Part shown: one piece after another, positions 17,356-24,993 of the stretch
Position numbering within the stretch: position 1 is the stretch's first letter
Layout of the letters: the number at the start of each line of letters is the position of its first letter
Assembly: GCA_964539305.1 (NCBI GenBank)
Contig: CAZIIM010000022.1
Location: 1 to 32,062 of the forward strand
Source of the DNA: CAZNUM01 sp964539305
GTDB taxonomy: Bacteria > Fidelibacterota > Marinisomatia > Marinisomatales > TCS55
DNA: 32,062 nucleotides
Direction of reading: 5' to 3'
The notes under the pieces: generated by a model
Told to the model about the DNA's origin: nothing
The model's input: only the letters and a program-made list of their open reading frames with translations
The model's database searches: none
Program-made: the position numbers and the translations under genes

Positions 17356-18728
17356 AGAAATGGCTTCGTTATAATCTACTGATTTTATTCGTTGCAACAC
17401 CTCTTTTGGGTGCCACCCGGGTTGCCTACACCCGGCCTGGCCCCATGATGAAAATTCCCTACAGTTCTGTGAAAAAGTCCCCTTACTTATTCAGAACCGG
17501 TTTTGGTTCTGAAATCCATAACCTGTCTCCTTTTAACACGGCCAAAGGGGTGTACTTTGAGATGGAGATTGGCAAGAATTTCACCTTCGGTTTTTCCTCT
17601 GTTCAAAGCGCTGATACAACTTCTCTCGCCAACCTGTCCGTTTCCACCTATCGGGCACCGGTGGAGTTTGGTTTTCATTTACAACAACGGGTGTACACCT
17701 ATAACGATGTTTCTTTCTCGGTGGGATTGCAGGATATCGTCTTTGAAAACAAGGGCACCGGCGGTTTGAATCTGAACCCGAAGGAGCTGTCATTTTTTGG
17801 CGTGGTCAGCAGTGAGAAAAAAGTGGGTCAGTACCAGATGAGTACCTTTATCGGCTTCGGTACCGGCGGTTTTGGTGCGGCTGACACGGTTACAACGGAT
17901 ACAACACAAACTTCTTCCGGCACACGGGCTGGTGTCTTTGCCGGAATTATTTTAAATACCCCCTATTTTGAGAAATGGGGTGGTGCAGATCTTGTGGGTG
18001 AATTCGACGGAACAGGCATCAATGTGGGACTCCGCATCCCCCTTACCTCGGATTATCGCCTGAACCTTGGATTCACCCACATTGAAAAATTACCTTCCTG
18101 GAAAGAGCGGTACTGGAAGGGTCATCCCGGAATTACACTGGGAATGGATATGGCCGTGGCCCGGGTTCCTGCCGGTGGCATGAAAGGTCTTCCCGGTGGC
18201 CCCGCCCCGCCCCTCAGCCCCACAGCTGAAGCAGAGCGGAAAGGGACCGGCTATCCGGCTGAAATGGACTCTACTCTCTATGTGGCGGATATTGCAGTTC
18301 ACACCTTACGGGATTCCATGGGTATGATGACGGCTGAAATGCGGAACCTGATGACGCGTCTGGCGGCCATGGAGCAACAGTCGAAATTCCTGGAGGATTC
18401 CCTGCGAGCGTTGAAACTGGCTCGAAATGTAGATGAGAAAAAGATGAATGAAGCCATGCGCCATTTATCCCGATCCTTGCGTTATTTTTATTCCGGGGAT
18501 TATCGACTGGCCCTGCAGGAGGTGGAGGCGGCACTGGAGCTGAACCCCACCATGGCGCTGGCTTATGCCCGTCGGGGCTCGATTTATTACAAGCTGGGTG
18601 ATATTCAAAGGGCGACAATAAACTGGAATTTGGCATTGCGCATGGACCCGGAGTATGATGACGTTCGCAATGTATTAAAAGCCCTCCATGAAAATCGATT
18701 GAAATCTACGTCTGTGATACAGAATTAG
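17352..18728 (+). CDS. Outer-membrane beta-barrel-like protein with C-terminal TPR (motor operon gene 3)
   Basis: 458 residues. A signal peptide (1-20, LLILFVATPLLGA) leads to a region of about 260 residues with alternating hydrophobic strands and aromatic girdles (GVYFEMEIGKNFTFGFSSV, APVEFGFHLQQRVYTY, YRLNLGFTHIEKLPSW), typical of an outer-membrane barrel. A Gly/Pro-rich linker (GLPGGPAPPLSP) and a short coiled coil (about 320-350) follow, then TPR-like helices (about 365-450: YFYSGDYRLALQEVEAALEL, ALAYARRGSIYYKLGDIQRA). A barrel with a helical periplasmic arm could connect the inner-membrane motor to the outer membrane; this role is inferred from the neighbours. ATG overlaps the previous stop as ATGA. 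Confidence 0.62.
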   Translation: MKKWLRYNLLILFVATPLLGATRVAYTRPGPMMKIPYSSVKKSPYLFRTGFGSEIHNLSPFNTAKGVYFEMEIGKNFTFGFSSVQSADTTSLANLSVSTYRAPVEFGFHLQQRVYTYNDVSFSVGLQDIVFENKGTGGLNLNPKELSFFGVVSSEKKVGQYQMSTFIGFGTGGFGAADTVTTDTTQTSSGTRAGVFAGIILNTPYFEKWGGADLVGEFDGTGINVGLRIPLTSDYRLNLGFTHIEKLPSWKERYWKGHPGITLGMDMAVARVPAGGMKGLPGGPAPPLSPTAEAERKGTGYPAEMDSTLYVADIAVHTLRDSMGMMTAEMRNLMTRLAAMEQQSKFLEDSLRALKLARNVDEKKMNEAMRHLSRSLRYFYSGDYRLALQEVEAALELNPTMALAYARRGSIYYKLGDIQRATINWNLALRMDPEYDDVRNVLKALHENRLKSTSVIQN

Positions 18729-18737
18729 GAGCAACGT

Positions 18738-19526
18738 ATGGATATTGCAACCTTAGTCGGTATTGTACTGGGAATTGGTTCCATCGGCAGCGGGATTTGG
18801 CTGGCAGCCAGTGCAGCCAACGCCAGTATGGCCGGTTTTATTTCACCCTCCAGTTTCGCAATCGTGTTTGGAGGAATGGTGGCCTCTGTATCGGTGGCAT
18901 TCCCGCTGGCGGATGTGCTGAAACTGGGATCAGCCATTGCGGCTGTTTTTAAAGGCGGGAAAGACACACTGGGGGAATTTGTTGAAGATGCGGTGGAAGT
19001 GGCGGCCGTGGCTCGAAAAGGAACGGCAGAGCTGGAAAAACAGGTGGATAGTATTCGTAATCCCTTCTTCCGTGATGGCGTCCAGATGGTGATTGATGGT
19101 TACTCCCTGGATGAGATCACTGACATCTTAAACACGCGGATCGAGTATCGTGAAATCCGTGAAAAAACTCAAGCCAGCTTATTTAAATCCATGGGTACCA
19201 TGGCACCTGCCTGGGGAATGATTGGAACATTAATTGGTCTGGTTATCATGCTCTCCGGTTTTGGGGGCGAGGGTGGCGGAACCGAAGCCCTGGGGGCCGG
19301 AATGTCCGCAGCCTTGATCACTACGTTCTATGGGGCCGTATTTGCCAACCTGTTCTTCCTGCCCATGTCCGATAAATTGCGTACCCGGATTACTTTTTCC
19401 AGCACCATCCAGAATCTGCTGGTGGAAGCCACCCGCCTGATTCACCAGAAAAAGCACCCGATTATCGTCCGGGAAAAGCTGAACTCCTACATTCCGCCTA
19501 AAGAATGGAAACGTGACGAAGGTTAA
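18738..19526 (+). CDS. motA: MotA/PomA-type stator ion-channel subunit (motor operon gene 4)
   Basis: Inner-membrane ion-channel subunit of a rotary stator, 262 residues with four membrane segments: about 5-27, 34-55, 153-177 and 186-211. The third segment holds MAPAWGMIGTLIGLVIML, almost the PomA consensus with its channel proline and glycines; the fourth reads TFYGAVFANLFFLPMSDKL with the conserved proline. The large cytoplasmic loop between segments 2 and 3 has the family block NPFFRDGVQMVIDGY, where the residues contacting the rotor protein FliG lie. This is MotA/PomA-like and not ExbB/TolQ-like, which have three segments in a different order. AGGAG (18727-18731) precedes the ATG. It forms a pair with the next gene. 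Confidence 0.92.
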   Translation: MDIATLVGIVLGIGSIGSGIWLAASAANASMAGFISPSSFAIVFGGMVASVSVAFPLADVLKLGSAIAAVFKGGKDTLGEFVEDAVEVAAVARKGTAELEKQVDSIRNPFFRDGVQMVIDGYSLDEITDILNTRIEYREIREKTQASLFKSMGTMAPAWGMIGTLIGLVIMLSGFGGEGGGTEALGAGMSAALITTFYGAVFANLFFLPMSDKLRTRITFSSTIQNLLVEATRLIHQKKHPIIVREKLNSYIPPKEWKRDEG

Positions 19527-19531
19527 TAAAA

Positions 19532-20302
19532 GTGGCCATCACCAAGAAGGAGAAGAATAAATATTTAGAACTGGGACGCCAGGATGTAGATGAAGGTCTC
19601 CCCGGCTGGTTCAACACCTTCGCCGACATGATGACCCTCCTATTGGCTTTCTTTGTGCTCCTGGCGGCGATCTCGACGATTGACCCGGTAAAACTTCAGG
19701 AGATGGCGGACGCCATGGGCAAATCGGTTGGGAAGAAGCAGAAGTTGAAAAACCAGTCCATGAGTCTATCGGACATTAAAAAAGCGGTCGATAAGATGGT
19801 CAAGGATATGGAAGCAGATCCCGAAACCGGTCAAAAGCCGGTGGAGGTTACCACCAGTCCGAAGGGAGTGACGATTGGGATTTCATCAGACATCAGTTTT
19901 CGGTCCGGCTCAGCAGAAACCAAGCCCGAAATTGTGGACATCCTGAAGAAAATCGTACCCACAATTCAGTCTTCTTATTTCATGGTGGCGGTGGAGGGTC
20001 ACACGGACAGCGACCCTTTACCGGAACAGTTGCGGGATAAATTTCCCAGTAACTGGGAGCTCTCCGGGGCACGGGCCGCTGCCGTCGTGCGGATTTTGGT
20101 GGATCTGGGAGTGGATCCCACCCGGCTGGAGGCGGTGGGTTACGGGGAGTTTGTACCCCGGGACCGCTCCACGGCGGACATTATCGATGCTGAACTGATT
20201 GCCAAACTGAACAGTACTCTGGAGCAAAAAGCCCGTAACCGGCGGGTGGAAATTACTTTCCTGGCCCCCCGGGGTGGACCGGTTGGGAAGTCGGAAGGCT
20301 AA
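19532..20302 (+). CDS. motB: MotB-type stator subunit with OmpA-like peptidoglycan-binding domain (motor operon gene 5)
   Basis: 256 residues. A short basic cytoplasmic N-terminus leads to one membrane segment, WFNTFADMMTLLLAFFVLLAA, with the conserved ion-carrying Asp at residue 32, the same number as in E. coli MotB. A charged plug/linker region follows, then an OmpA-family peptidoglycan-binding domain (about 120-250): VAVEGHTDSDPLPEQL, NWELSGARAAAVVRIL, VGYGEFVPRD and NRRVEITFL. It anchors the stator to the wall and couples ion flow to movement. The start is GTG at 19532, with GAAGG at 19518-19522. It begins 5 bp after motA, which confirms the stator pair. Confidence 0.93.
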   Translation: MAITKKEKNKYLELGRQDVDEGLPGWFNTFADMMTLLLAFFVLLAAISTIDPVKLQEMADAMGKSVGKKQKLKNQSMSLSDIKKAVDKMVKDMEADPETGQKPVEVTTSPKGVTIGISSDISFRSGSAETKPEIVDILKKIVPTIQSSYFMVAVEGHTDSDPLPEQLRDKFPSNWELSGARAAAVVRILVDLGVDPTRLEAVGYGEFVPRDRSTADIIDAELIAKLNSTLEQKARNRRVEITFLAPRGGPVGKSEG

Positions 20303-20336
20303 AAGAATTATTTTTCTAATGAATAAGGGAGTTGGT

Positions 20337-21872
20337 ATGAAACAACGTTTATTCCGGGGGACAGTGACCCCGCTCATTCTGGGATTATTTGCCAGCCTGG
20401 TCCTCGGGCAGGCCAGCAGTTATCTGGCGCAAAAACTCATGCTGGAAAACGACCTGCGCAAACGAATTATGGAGGCTCTGGAAAAGGTTATTGAGAATCG
20501 GAAATACGTGGTTGACGTCAGCGTGGATCTGGAATTGAGCAGCGCCGTGGAGCAGCAAACCACTTACAAGGCCGGTGGTGAAACCAAACAGGAATTGACG
20601 GGACGGGAACTGGAAGGGGTTGGTGAAACTTCCGTTTCGGCGGCCGGAGAGGCGGAAGCCAGAACACGGACCAGTGTTGGTCTTCCTATTCCGGGCTTTG
20701 ATTTTGAAGTGGAAGAGGCTCCGGCAGGTGAAGGAACCACTTCCACGGCCGGAGAAGCGGTAAGTGAAGCCCCTTCTAAATCATCCTCAACTCCCAGTAA
20801 TGTTCTCTCTAAATCTTACACTGAAAAATATCCCTCGATTGCCAAGCTGAAACACATGGAAATCAGCATTATTCTGCAGGAGGGTGCCGCGCCGGAGTTG
20901 ATTGAGAATATCCGGCAGGTAGTCATGGTTGCTTCCGGGTTCAACCGTACCCGGGGGGATGTGCTCAGTATTATGACCGCCTCCTTTAAAAAACGCCGGG
21001 ATGAAAAGACAGCGGAGCAAATTTTATTGAAGAATATTGCAGAGAAACTGGAATCACTGGAAACTCAGCGGGAACAGCTGGGGGAAGTGGATTGGCGTAA
21101 GGAACTGGAAAAATACAAGCAGCAGGAGGTGGAACGGCGCCAGGAGGATCGCCTGTATTTTCAATCCAAGCTGACGGAGCTGGAGAAGGCCGCCCGGGAT
21201 CGGGCCTATGAGGAAGCAAAGCGGGATATCCTGAAGCAAGACTCCATTCGGCTTCAGGCGTTAAACGATGAAATCCAGAACTTGAAAGCATTTCTGGGAG
21301 CCGGAGCTGCACCCGATTCCACAAAGGAGAAAATTCAGTCCTCGGTGCAGGACAAACTGGAGCAGAAAGCCAGCCTGGATGCCCAGATTGCCCAGAAACT
21401 GGCCAAGCTGGAAAGTGTCCAGAGCGAGCTGGATCGTCAGTACCGGGACGGCTCCGATAATACAATGGTAATTTTCGTATCCATTCTGGGTGCATTAGTT
21501 ATTGTTCTGATTGTCGTGCTGGTATTTCTGTTAATGAACCGTCCCAAACAATCGGTGGTACCGCCGCCATGGATGTATCCCCCACGCCGCAAAAAAAAAA
21601 GTAAGGAGTCAGGTACGCCTGTAGCAGCAACCACCACAACTCAACCATCACCACAACCGGCTCCTGAACCGGAAGAGGATATTGCCGTCTTGCAGAGCGA
21701 AGTTAATGACATGAAACAGGCGGTTGTTTCCATGAGTGTGGGACAGCCGAAGGCGGCCACAAAGATTGTGAAGGAGTGGATTCAGGAGGCGCCACCGCCG
21801 CCGCCCGAGCCGGCCGCTCCCACCACTGAACCGGAGGAACCGGAATCCGGTAAAAAGAAGAAAAAGAAATAA
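20337..21872 (+). CDS. FliF-like rotor-anchor protein reduced to the C-terminal half, with coiled-coil insertion (motor operon gene 6)
   Basis: 511 residues. Signal peptide 1-24 (VTPLILGLFASLVLG), then two halves that match the FliF C-terminal (RBM3/beta-collar) domain: LRKRIMEALEKVIENRKY with VVDVSVDLELSS (40-69) and HMEISIILQEGAAP with VVMVASGFNRTRGDVLSI (173-212), separated by a low-complexity loop (75-160). A coiled coil of about 150 residues (222-370) leads to one membrane segment (376-400). The cytoplasmic tail is Pro-rich and contains QPKAATKIVKEWIQE (470-484), resembling the FliG-binding end of FliF. The N-terminal membrane segment and RBM1/RBM2 ring domains of true FliF are absent. 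ATG 20337 is chosen over GTG 20274 and ATG 20319 because AGGGAG (20326-20331) precedes it and it begins a clean signal peptide. Confidence 0.75.
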   Translation: MKQRLFRGTVTPLILGLFASLVLGQASSYLAQKLMLENDLRKRIMEALEKVIENRKYVVDVSVDLELSSAVEQQTTYKAGGETKQELTGRELEGVGETSVSAAGEAEARTRTSVGLPIPGFDFEVEEAPAGEGTTSTAGEAVSEAPSKSSSTPSNVLSKSYTEKYPSIAKLKHMEISIILQEGAAPELIENIRQVVMVASGFNRTRGDVLSIMTASFKKRRDEKTAEQILLKNIAEKLESLETQREQLGEVDWRKELEKYKQQEVERRQEDRLYFQSKLTELEKAARDRAYEEAKRDILKQDSIRLQALNDEIQNLKAFLGAGAAPDSTKEKIQSSVQDKLEQKASLDAQIAQKLAKLESVQSELDRQYRDGSDNTMVIFVSILGALVIVLIVVLVFLLMNRPKQSVVPPPWMYPPRRKKKSKESGTPVAATTTTQPSPQPAPEPEEDIAVLQSEVNDMKQAVVSMSVGQPKAATKIVKEWIQEAPPPPPEPAAPTTEPEEPESGKKKKKK

Positions 21873-21881
21873 GAGGCTGCC

Positions 21882-22817
21882 ATGATTACCGATTATAATC
21901 GCCTATCTGGACTGCAGAAAGTGGCTATCCTGTTTTCAGTGCTGGGGGAGAGTTTGGCCCTGAGCCTGGTGAAGGATCTCGATAAGACTGAAATCCGAAA
22001 AATCAGGGCAGCCATGCGAGAGGTAGACAATGTCGCCTTTTCCGTCAAAAAACAGGTGATGGAGGAATTTTACTTCAGTTTTGTCAGTGAAAAGTTTCAG
22101 ACGGAGGAAGATAGCGACGAACCAAAGAAGCCGTTTGATTTTCTCAACACACTGACAGACGAGCAACTGGTGGCCATGCTGGCAACCGAATCTCCTCGTG
22201 TCATTGCCATTGCCATCGCCCAGCTACCGGCCGAAAAGAGGCTGCTGGTGCTGGATCGGGTGGATCAGGAGGTCAAAGGGAAGGTTCTTCTGGAGATCGG
22301 AAACCTGAAGGATGTACCGCTGGAGGCTGTCGTTCAGATTGCCAGTCGTCTGAAAAAACGTTCCAAGACCTTGCCGCGGACAGTCCAGTTTTCGCGGGGA
22401 GGTGGAAAATATATTGCGGATATCCTCAGCGAAATGGATCCGGAAGAAGAGAAACAGTTCCTGGAAGCACTGACCCGGGATGATCCGGAGCTGGCGGCTG
22501 AGGTTAAAAAGTATCATCTCACATTTGAATCAATCTTTACCATTATGCCGGACAACCTACTGCGGGATATTATGAATACGGTGGAGTTGGATACGGTCGC
22601 CATGGCCTTAAAGGGCATGCCCAAGGATGTGGTCGATCGTGTCATTGGAAATCTCCCTCAGAAAAAACAGGCCATGTACGAACCGGTGGAGGGGGCCGTC
22701 CCGAAACGGGAAGTGGACCAGGCCCGGAAAGCGGTCGTACAGGTGGCCAAACAGATGGAAAAGGACGGTGCTTTTCGATTGGAAGACCTCCTGGGTAGTA
22801 GTGAAGTAATCGAATAG
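21882..22817 (+). CDS. fliG: FliG-like rotor protein (motor operon gene 7)
   Basis: Cytoplasmic switch/rotor homologue of 311 residues, close to the usual 330-340. All three FliG parts are visible: an N domain that binds FliF (LSGLQKVAILFSVLGESLAL, 8-27), a middle domain (DEQLVAMLATESPRVIAIAIAQLP, 93-116, then LLVLDRVD) and a C domain (GGGKYIADILSEMD, DPELAAEVKKYHLTFESIF, VAMALKGMPKDVVDRVIGNLP, then EVDQARKAVVQVAKQMEKDG). The EHPQ motif that binds FliM reads ESPR (103-106). In the torque helix (about 223-236) fewer charged residues remain than in E. coli FliG. This suggests a rotor that meets MotA but not a FliM/FliN ring. It begins 9 bp after the FliF-like gene and ends at a terminator. Confidence 0.88.
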   Translation: MITDYNRLSGLQKVAILFSVLGESLALSLVKDLDKTEIRKIRAAMREVDNVAFSVKKQVMEEFYFSFVSEKFQTEEDSDEPKKPFDFLNTLTDEQLVAMLATESPRVIAIAIAQLPAEKRLLVLDRVDQEVKGKVLLEIGNLKDVPLEAVVQIASRLKKRSKTLPRTVQFSRGGGKYIADILSEMDPEEEKQFLEALTRDDPELAAEVKKYHLTFESIFTIMPDNLLRDIMNTVELDTVAMALKGMPKDVVDRVIGNLPQKKQAMYEPVEGAVPKREVDQARKAVVQVAKQMEKDGAFRLEDLLGSSEVIE

Positions 22818-22833
22818 TACTTCAAGTGATTGG

Positions 22834-22866
22834 AAAAGCCCCGCCCGCTCTTGGTCGGGGCTTTTT
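22834..22866 (+). terminator. Rho-independent terminator of the stator-rotor operon
   Basis: AAAAGCCCCG (22834-22843) pairs perfectly with CGGGGCTTTT (22856-22865), with a 12-nt loop and a T tract. It closes the seven-gene operon 16 bp after the fliG-like stop and separates it from the tryptophanase gene. Confidence 0.88.
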
Positions 22867-22886
22867 AATTTTACCGGTGTTAAATC

Positions 22887-24281
22887 ATGGCTGATCATCG
22901 CATCCGTACCGTTATTGAACCGTTTACCATTAAAACGGTAGAACCACTGGAATTGACCACCCGGGAGGAACGGGAGCGCGTCATCCAGGCAGCCAATTAT
23001 AATTTATTCAAAGTGCCAGCCCGGAAGGTTTTGATTGACTTGTTGACCGATAGCGGAACGGGGGCCATGAGTTCCAACCAGTGGGCTGCCGTCATGCGGG
23101 GGGATGAATCCTATGCCGGCAGCGACAGCTTCGAGCGCTTTGAGGCTGTGGTTCGGGATATTTTTGGATTTAAGCACGTGATTCCCACCCATCAGGGCCG
23201 GGCGGCGGAACGAATCCTCTTTTCAGTCATGTGCAAGCAGGGGGATGTGGTGCCCAATAACACCCATTTCGACACCACCCGGGCCAATATTGAATACCAG
23301 GGTGCTATTGCCGAAGATCTGGTGATTGAGGAAGGGAAACAACCCCAGACGGTCCATCCCTTTAAGGGGAATATGGACATCGAAAAACTAAAGTCTTTAA
23401 TACGGCGCGTCGGACCGGAGAAGGTTCCCCTCTGTATGTTGACAATTACCAACAATTCCGGTGGTGGACAGCCGGTTTCTCTGGAGAATATCCGGGCGGT
23501 GAAACAGGTTTTGGAACCCTATGGAATTCCCCTCTATTTTGATGCTGCCCGCTTTGCAGAAAATGCCTATTTCATTAAGCTGAGAGAACCGGGTTATCAG
23601 GATGTTTCCGTAAAGAAAATTGTCCGGGAGATGATGGGTTATGCCGACGGGTGTACCATGAGTGCCAAGAAGGATGGTCTGGCCAATATCGGCGGTTTCC
23701 TGTGTACCAATGCGGATGGTCTGGCGGAAAAAGAAAAAGACCTGTTAATCCTAACAGAAGGATTTCCCACGTACGGAGGGATGGCCGGCCGGGACCTGGA
23801 GGCGATCGCAGTGGGGCTGGAAGAGGTATTGGATGAAGATTACCTTCGGTATCGGTTGGCAGAAGCCCGATATCTGGGAGAGCATCTGTCGGAGATCGGT
23901 TATCCCATTATTCAGCCCCCCGGTGGCCATGCCATTTATGTGGATGCCAAGGCGCTGTTGCCCCAGATTAAACCGCTGGAGTACCCCGGCCAAAGCCTGG
24001 CAGTGGAGTTTTATCTTGCCGGCGGGATCCGTACGGTGGAGATTGGTTCTGTCATGTTCGGAAAGATCGATCCGGAGACAAAGGTGGAAACACCTGCAGA
24101 GATGGAGCTTGTGCGGTTTGCCCTTCCCCGTCGTACCCACACCCAGAGCCATATCGACTATGTGATTGAAGTGGCCCGGGAAGTGTTTGAACAAAGGGCT
24201 GCCCTGGCCGGGTACCGGATCGTGGAACAACCACCTTATTTAAGGCACTTTACAGCCCGCTTTGAACGCTTGGCCCGATAA
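22887..24281 (+). CDS. tnaA: Tryptophanase (tryptophan indole-lyase)/tyrosine phenol-lyase family
   Basis: PLP-dependent beta-eliminating lyase of 464 residues that would split tryptophan into indole, pyruvate and ammonia. Hallmarks are RGDESYAGSDSFERFE (71-86), IPTHQGRAAERIL, FDTTRANIEYQGA, ITNNSGGGQPVSL, YFDAARFAENAYFI and the Schiff-base lysine in MSAKKDGLANIGG (Lys262). Tyrosine phenol-lyase carries an arginine in its MERG motif for binding the phenol ring; here that place reads VEIG (384-387), as in tryptophanase, so I favour tryptophanase. No tnaC-like leader peptide fits in the 69-bp upstream region. Confidence 0.88.
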   Translation: MADHRIRTVIEPFTIKTVEPLELTTREERERVIQAANYNLFKVPARKVLIDLLTDSGTGAMSSNQWAAVMRGDESYAGSDSFERFEAVVRDIFGFKHVIPTHQGRAAERILFSVMCKQGDVVPNNTHFDTTRANIEYQGAIAEDLVIEEGKQPQTVHPFKGNMDIEKLKSLIRRVGPEKVPLCMLTITNNSGGGQPVSLENIRAVKQVLEPYGIPLYFDAARFAENAYFIKLREPGYQDVSVKKIVREMMGYADGCTMSAKKDGLANIGGFLCTNADGLAEKEKDLLILTEGFPTYGGMAGRDLEAIAVGLEEVLDEDYLRYRLAEARYLGEHLSEIGYPIIQPPGGHAIYVDAKALLPQIKPLEYPGQSLAVEFYLAGGIRTVEIGSVMFGKIDPETKVETPAEMELVRFALPRRTHTQSHIDYVIEVAREVFEQRAALAGYRIVEQPPYLRHFTARFERLAR

Positions 24282-24354
24282 TATTTATCCCCACTATTAA
24301 CTAATTCTGTAAAAATTCTTGCCCCGAATTCAGATTTTTTACTAACTTCGTATA

Positions 24355-24368
24355 ACAAAGTACTTTGT
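24355..24368. promoter_or_regulatory. Perfect 14-bp palindrome, candidate operator
   Basis: ACAAAGTACTTTGT is a perfect palindrome immediately downstream of, and touching, a -10-like TATAAC (24351-24356), 16 bp before the ATG of the membrane protein gene. It is the natural place for autorepression by the winged-helix regulator encoded by the second gene of the pair. Confidence 0.5.
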
Positions 24369-24384
24369 AATTAGGAGACTTAAT

Positions 24385-24993
24385 ATGACTGAACATAAAA
24401 CAGATTATTCTGAAACGCAGCAAGGAGATGAATTAAAACTCATCCGGGAGATGTTGGAAAAAACGCGTCGTGATACAGTTGGCTCTGGGTGGGATTTTAT
24501 CCTGTGGGGTTGGCTGGTGTTTGCGGCCAGTATCTTTTCCTATTTGTTAATACTGCGGGATCAATCGGTTTGGACCTGGCTCCCCTGGGTAGTTCTCATA
24601 CCCATCGGCGCGATTGTGAGTGGTGTCCGCGGGTACCGTACAGTGCGGCACAACCGGGTTAAAACCTACACCCTCCAGTCTTTGGCCTCTCTTTGGCAGG
24701 CCTGCGGAATTGCTTTCCTGCTGGTGGGTTTTGTGGCTGTCCCGCTACGGGATTTACCGGTGGAATCGCTACTACCGCAGATTGCCATTATTGCCGGAAT
24801 AGGTACCTACGTTGCCGGCGGTATTCTGGAGTGGTCCTCAATTCGATGGGGTGGACTGGTCTGGTGGATTGCGGCAGTGATTATGATGCTCCTACCCTGG
24901 AAACTGGATTATCTGGTTTTGGCAGTGACCATTTTCCCCGGTTACTTGTGGCCCGGATACGCCTTGCGGCGGAAAATGCACCAGGCCACGTGA
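24385..24993 (+). CDS. Membrane protein with about five to six helices, paired with a winged-helix regulator
   Basis: I recognise no named function. The 202-residue protein has a hydrophilic N-terminus (about 35 residues) with an amphipathic helix (ELKLIREMLEKTRRDT), then membrane segments DFILWGWLVFAASIFSYLL, WLPWVVLIPIGAIVSGV, ACGIAFLLVGFVAVPL, IAIIAGIGTYVAGGI and GLVWWIAAVIMMLLPW with YLVLAVTIFPGYLWPGYA, ending in a basic tail. Such small multi-helix proteins are often encoded just before an HTH_34-type regulator; here the stop codon overlaps the regulator's GTG (GTGA). AGGAG (24373-24377) precedes the ATG. A role in sensing or in membrane stress is only a guess. Confidence 0.72.
   Translation: MTEHKTDYSETQQGDELKLIREMLEKTRRDTVGSGWDFILWGWLVFAASIFSYLLILRDQSVWTWLPWVVLIPIGAIVSGVRGYRTVRHNRVKTYTLQSLASLWQACGIAFLLVGFVAVPLRDLPVESLLPQIAIIAGIGTYVAGGILEWSSIRWGGLVWWIAAVIMMLLPWKLDYLVLAVTIFPGYLWPGYALRRKMHQAT

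Noticed and set aside
18271..18636. 121-codon antisense frame inside the barrel/TPR gene, and similar antisense frames in the operon
   Set aside because: Low-complexity Pro/Ser-rich translations typical of shadows of GC-rich genes; the opposite strand codes for well supported proteins.
18738..19526. Assignment of the stator subunit as TolQ or ExbB
   Set aside because: Four membrane segments with the APAWGMIGTLIGLV and FANLFFLPMSDKL motifs and a MotB partner with OmpA domain are MotA/PomA features.
18738..20302. MotA/MotB pair as part of a Zorya-type anti-phage system
   Set aside because: No ZorC, ZorD or ZorE-like gene is adjacent; the MotB homologue has the ordinary length and OmpA domain of flagellar stators, and the neighbours are FliF/FliG-like and not nucleases or helicases.
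20337..21872. FliF-like protein as a type III secretion SctJ ring component
   Set aside because: SctJ resembles the N-terminal YscJ part of FliF, which is absent here. The similarity lies in the FliF-specific C-terminal domain, and a FliG gene follows.
22887..24281. Tyrosine phenol-lyase as the exact function of the lyase
   Set aside because: The arginine of the MERG motif that marks tyrosine phenol-lyase is replaced by VEIG, as in tryptophanase; I keep the family open but favour tryptophanase.
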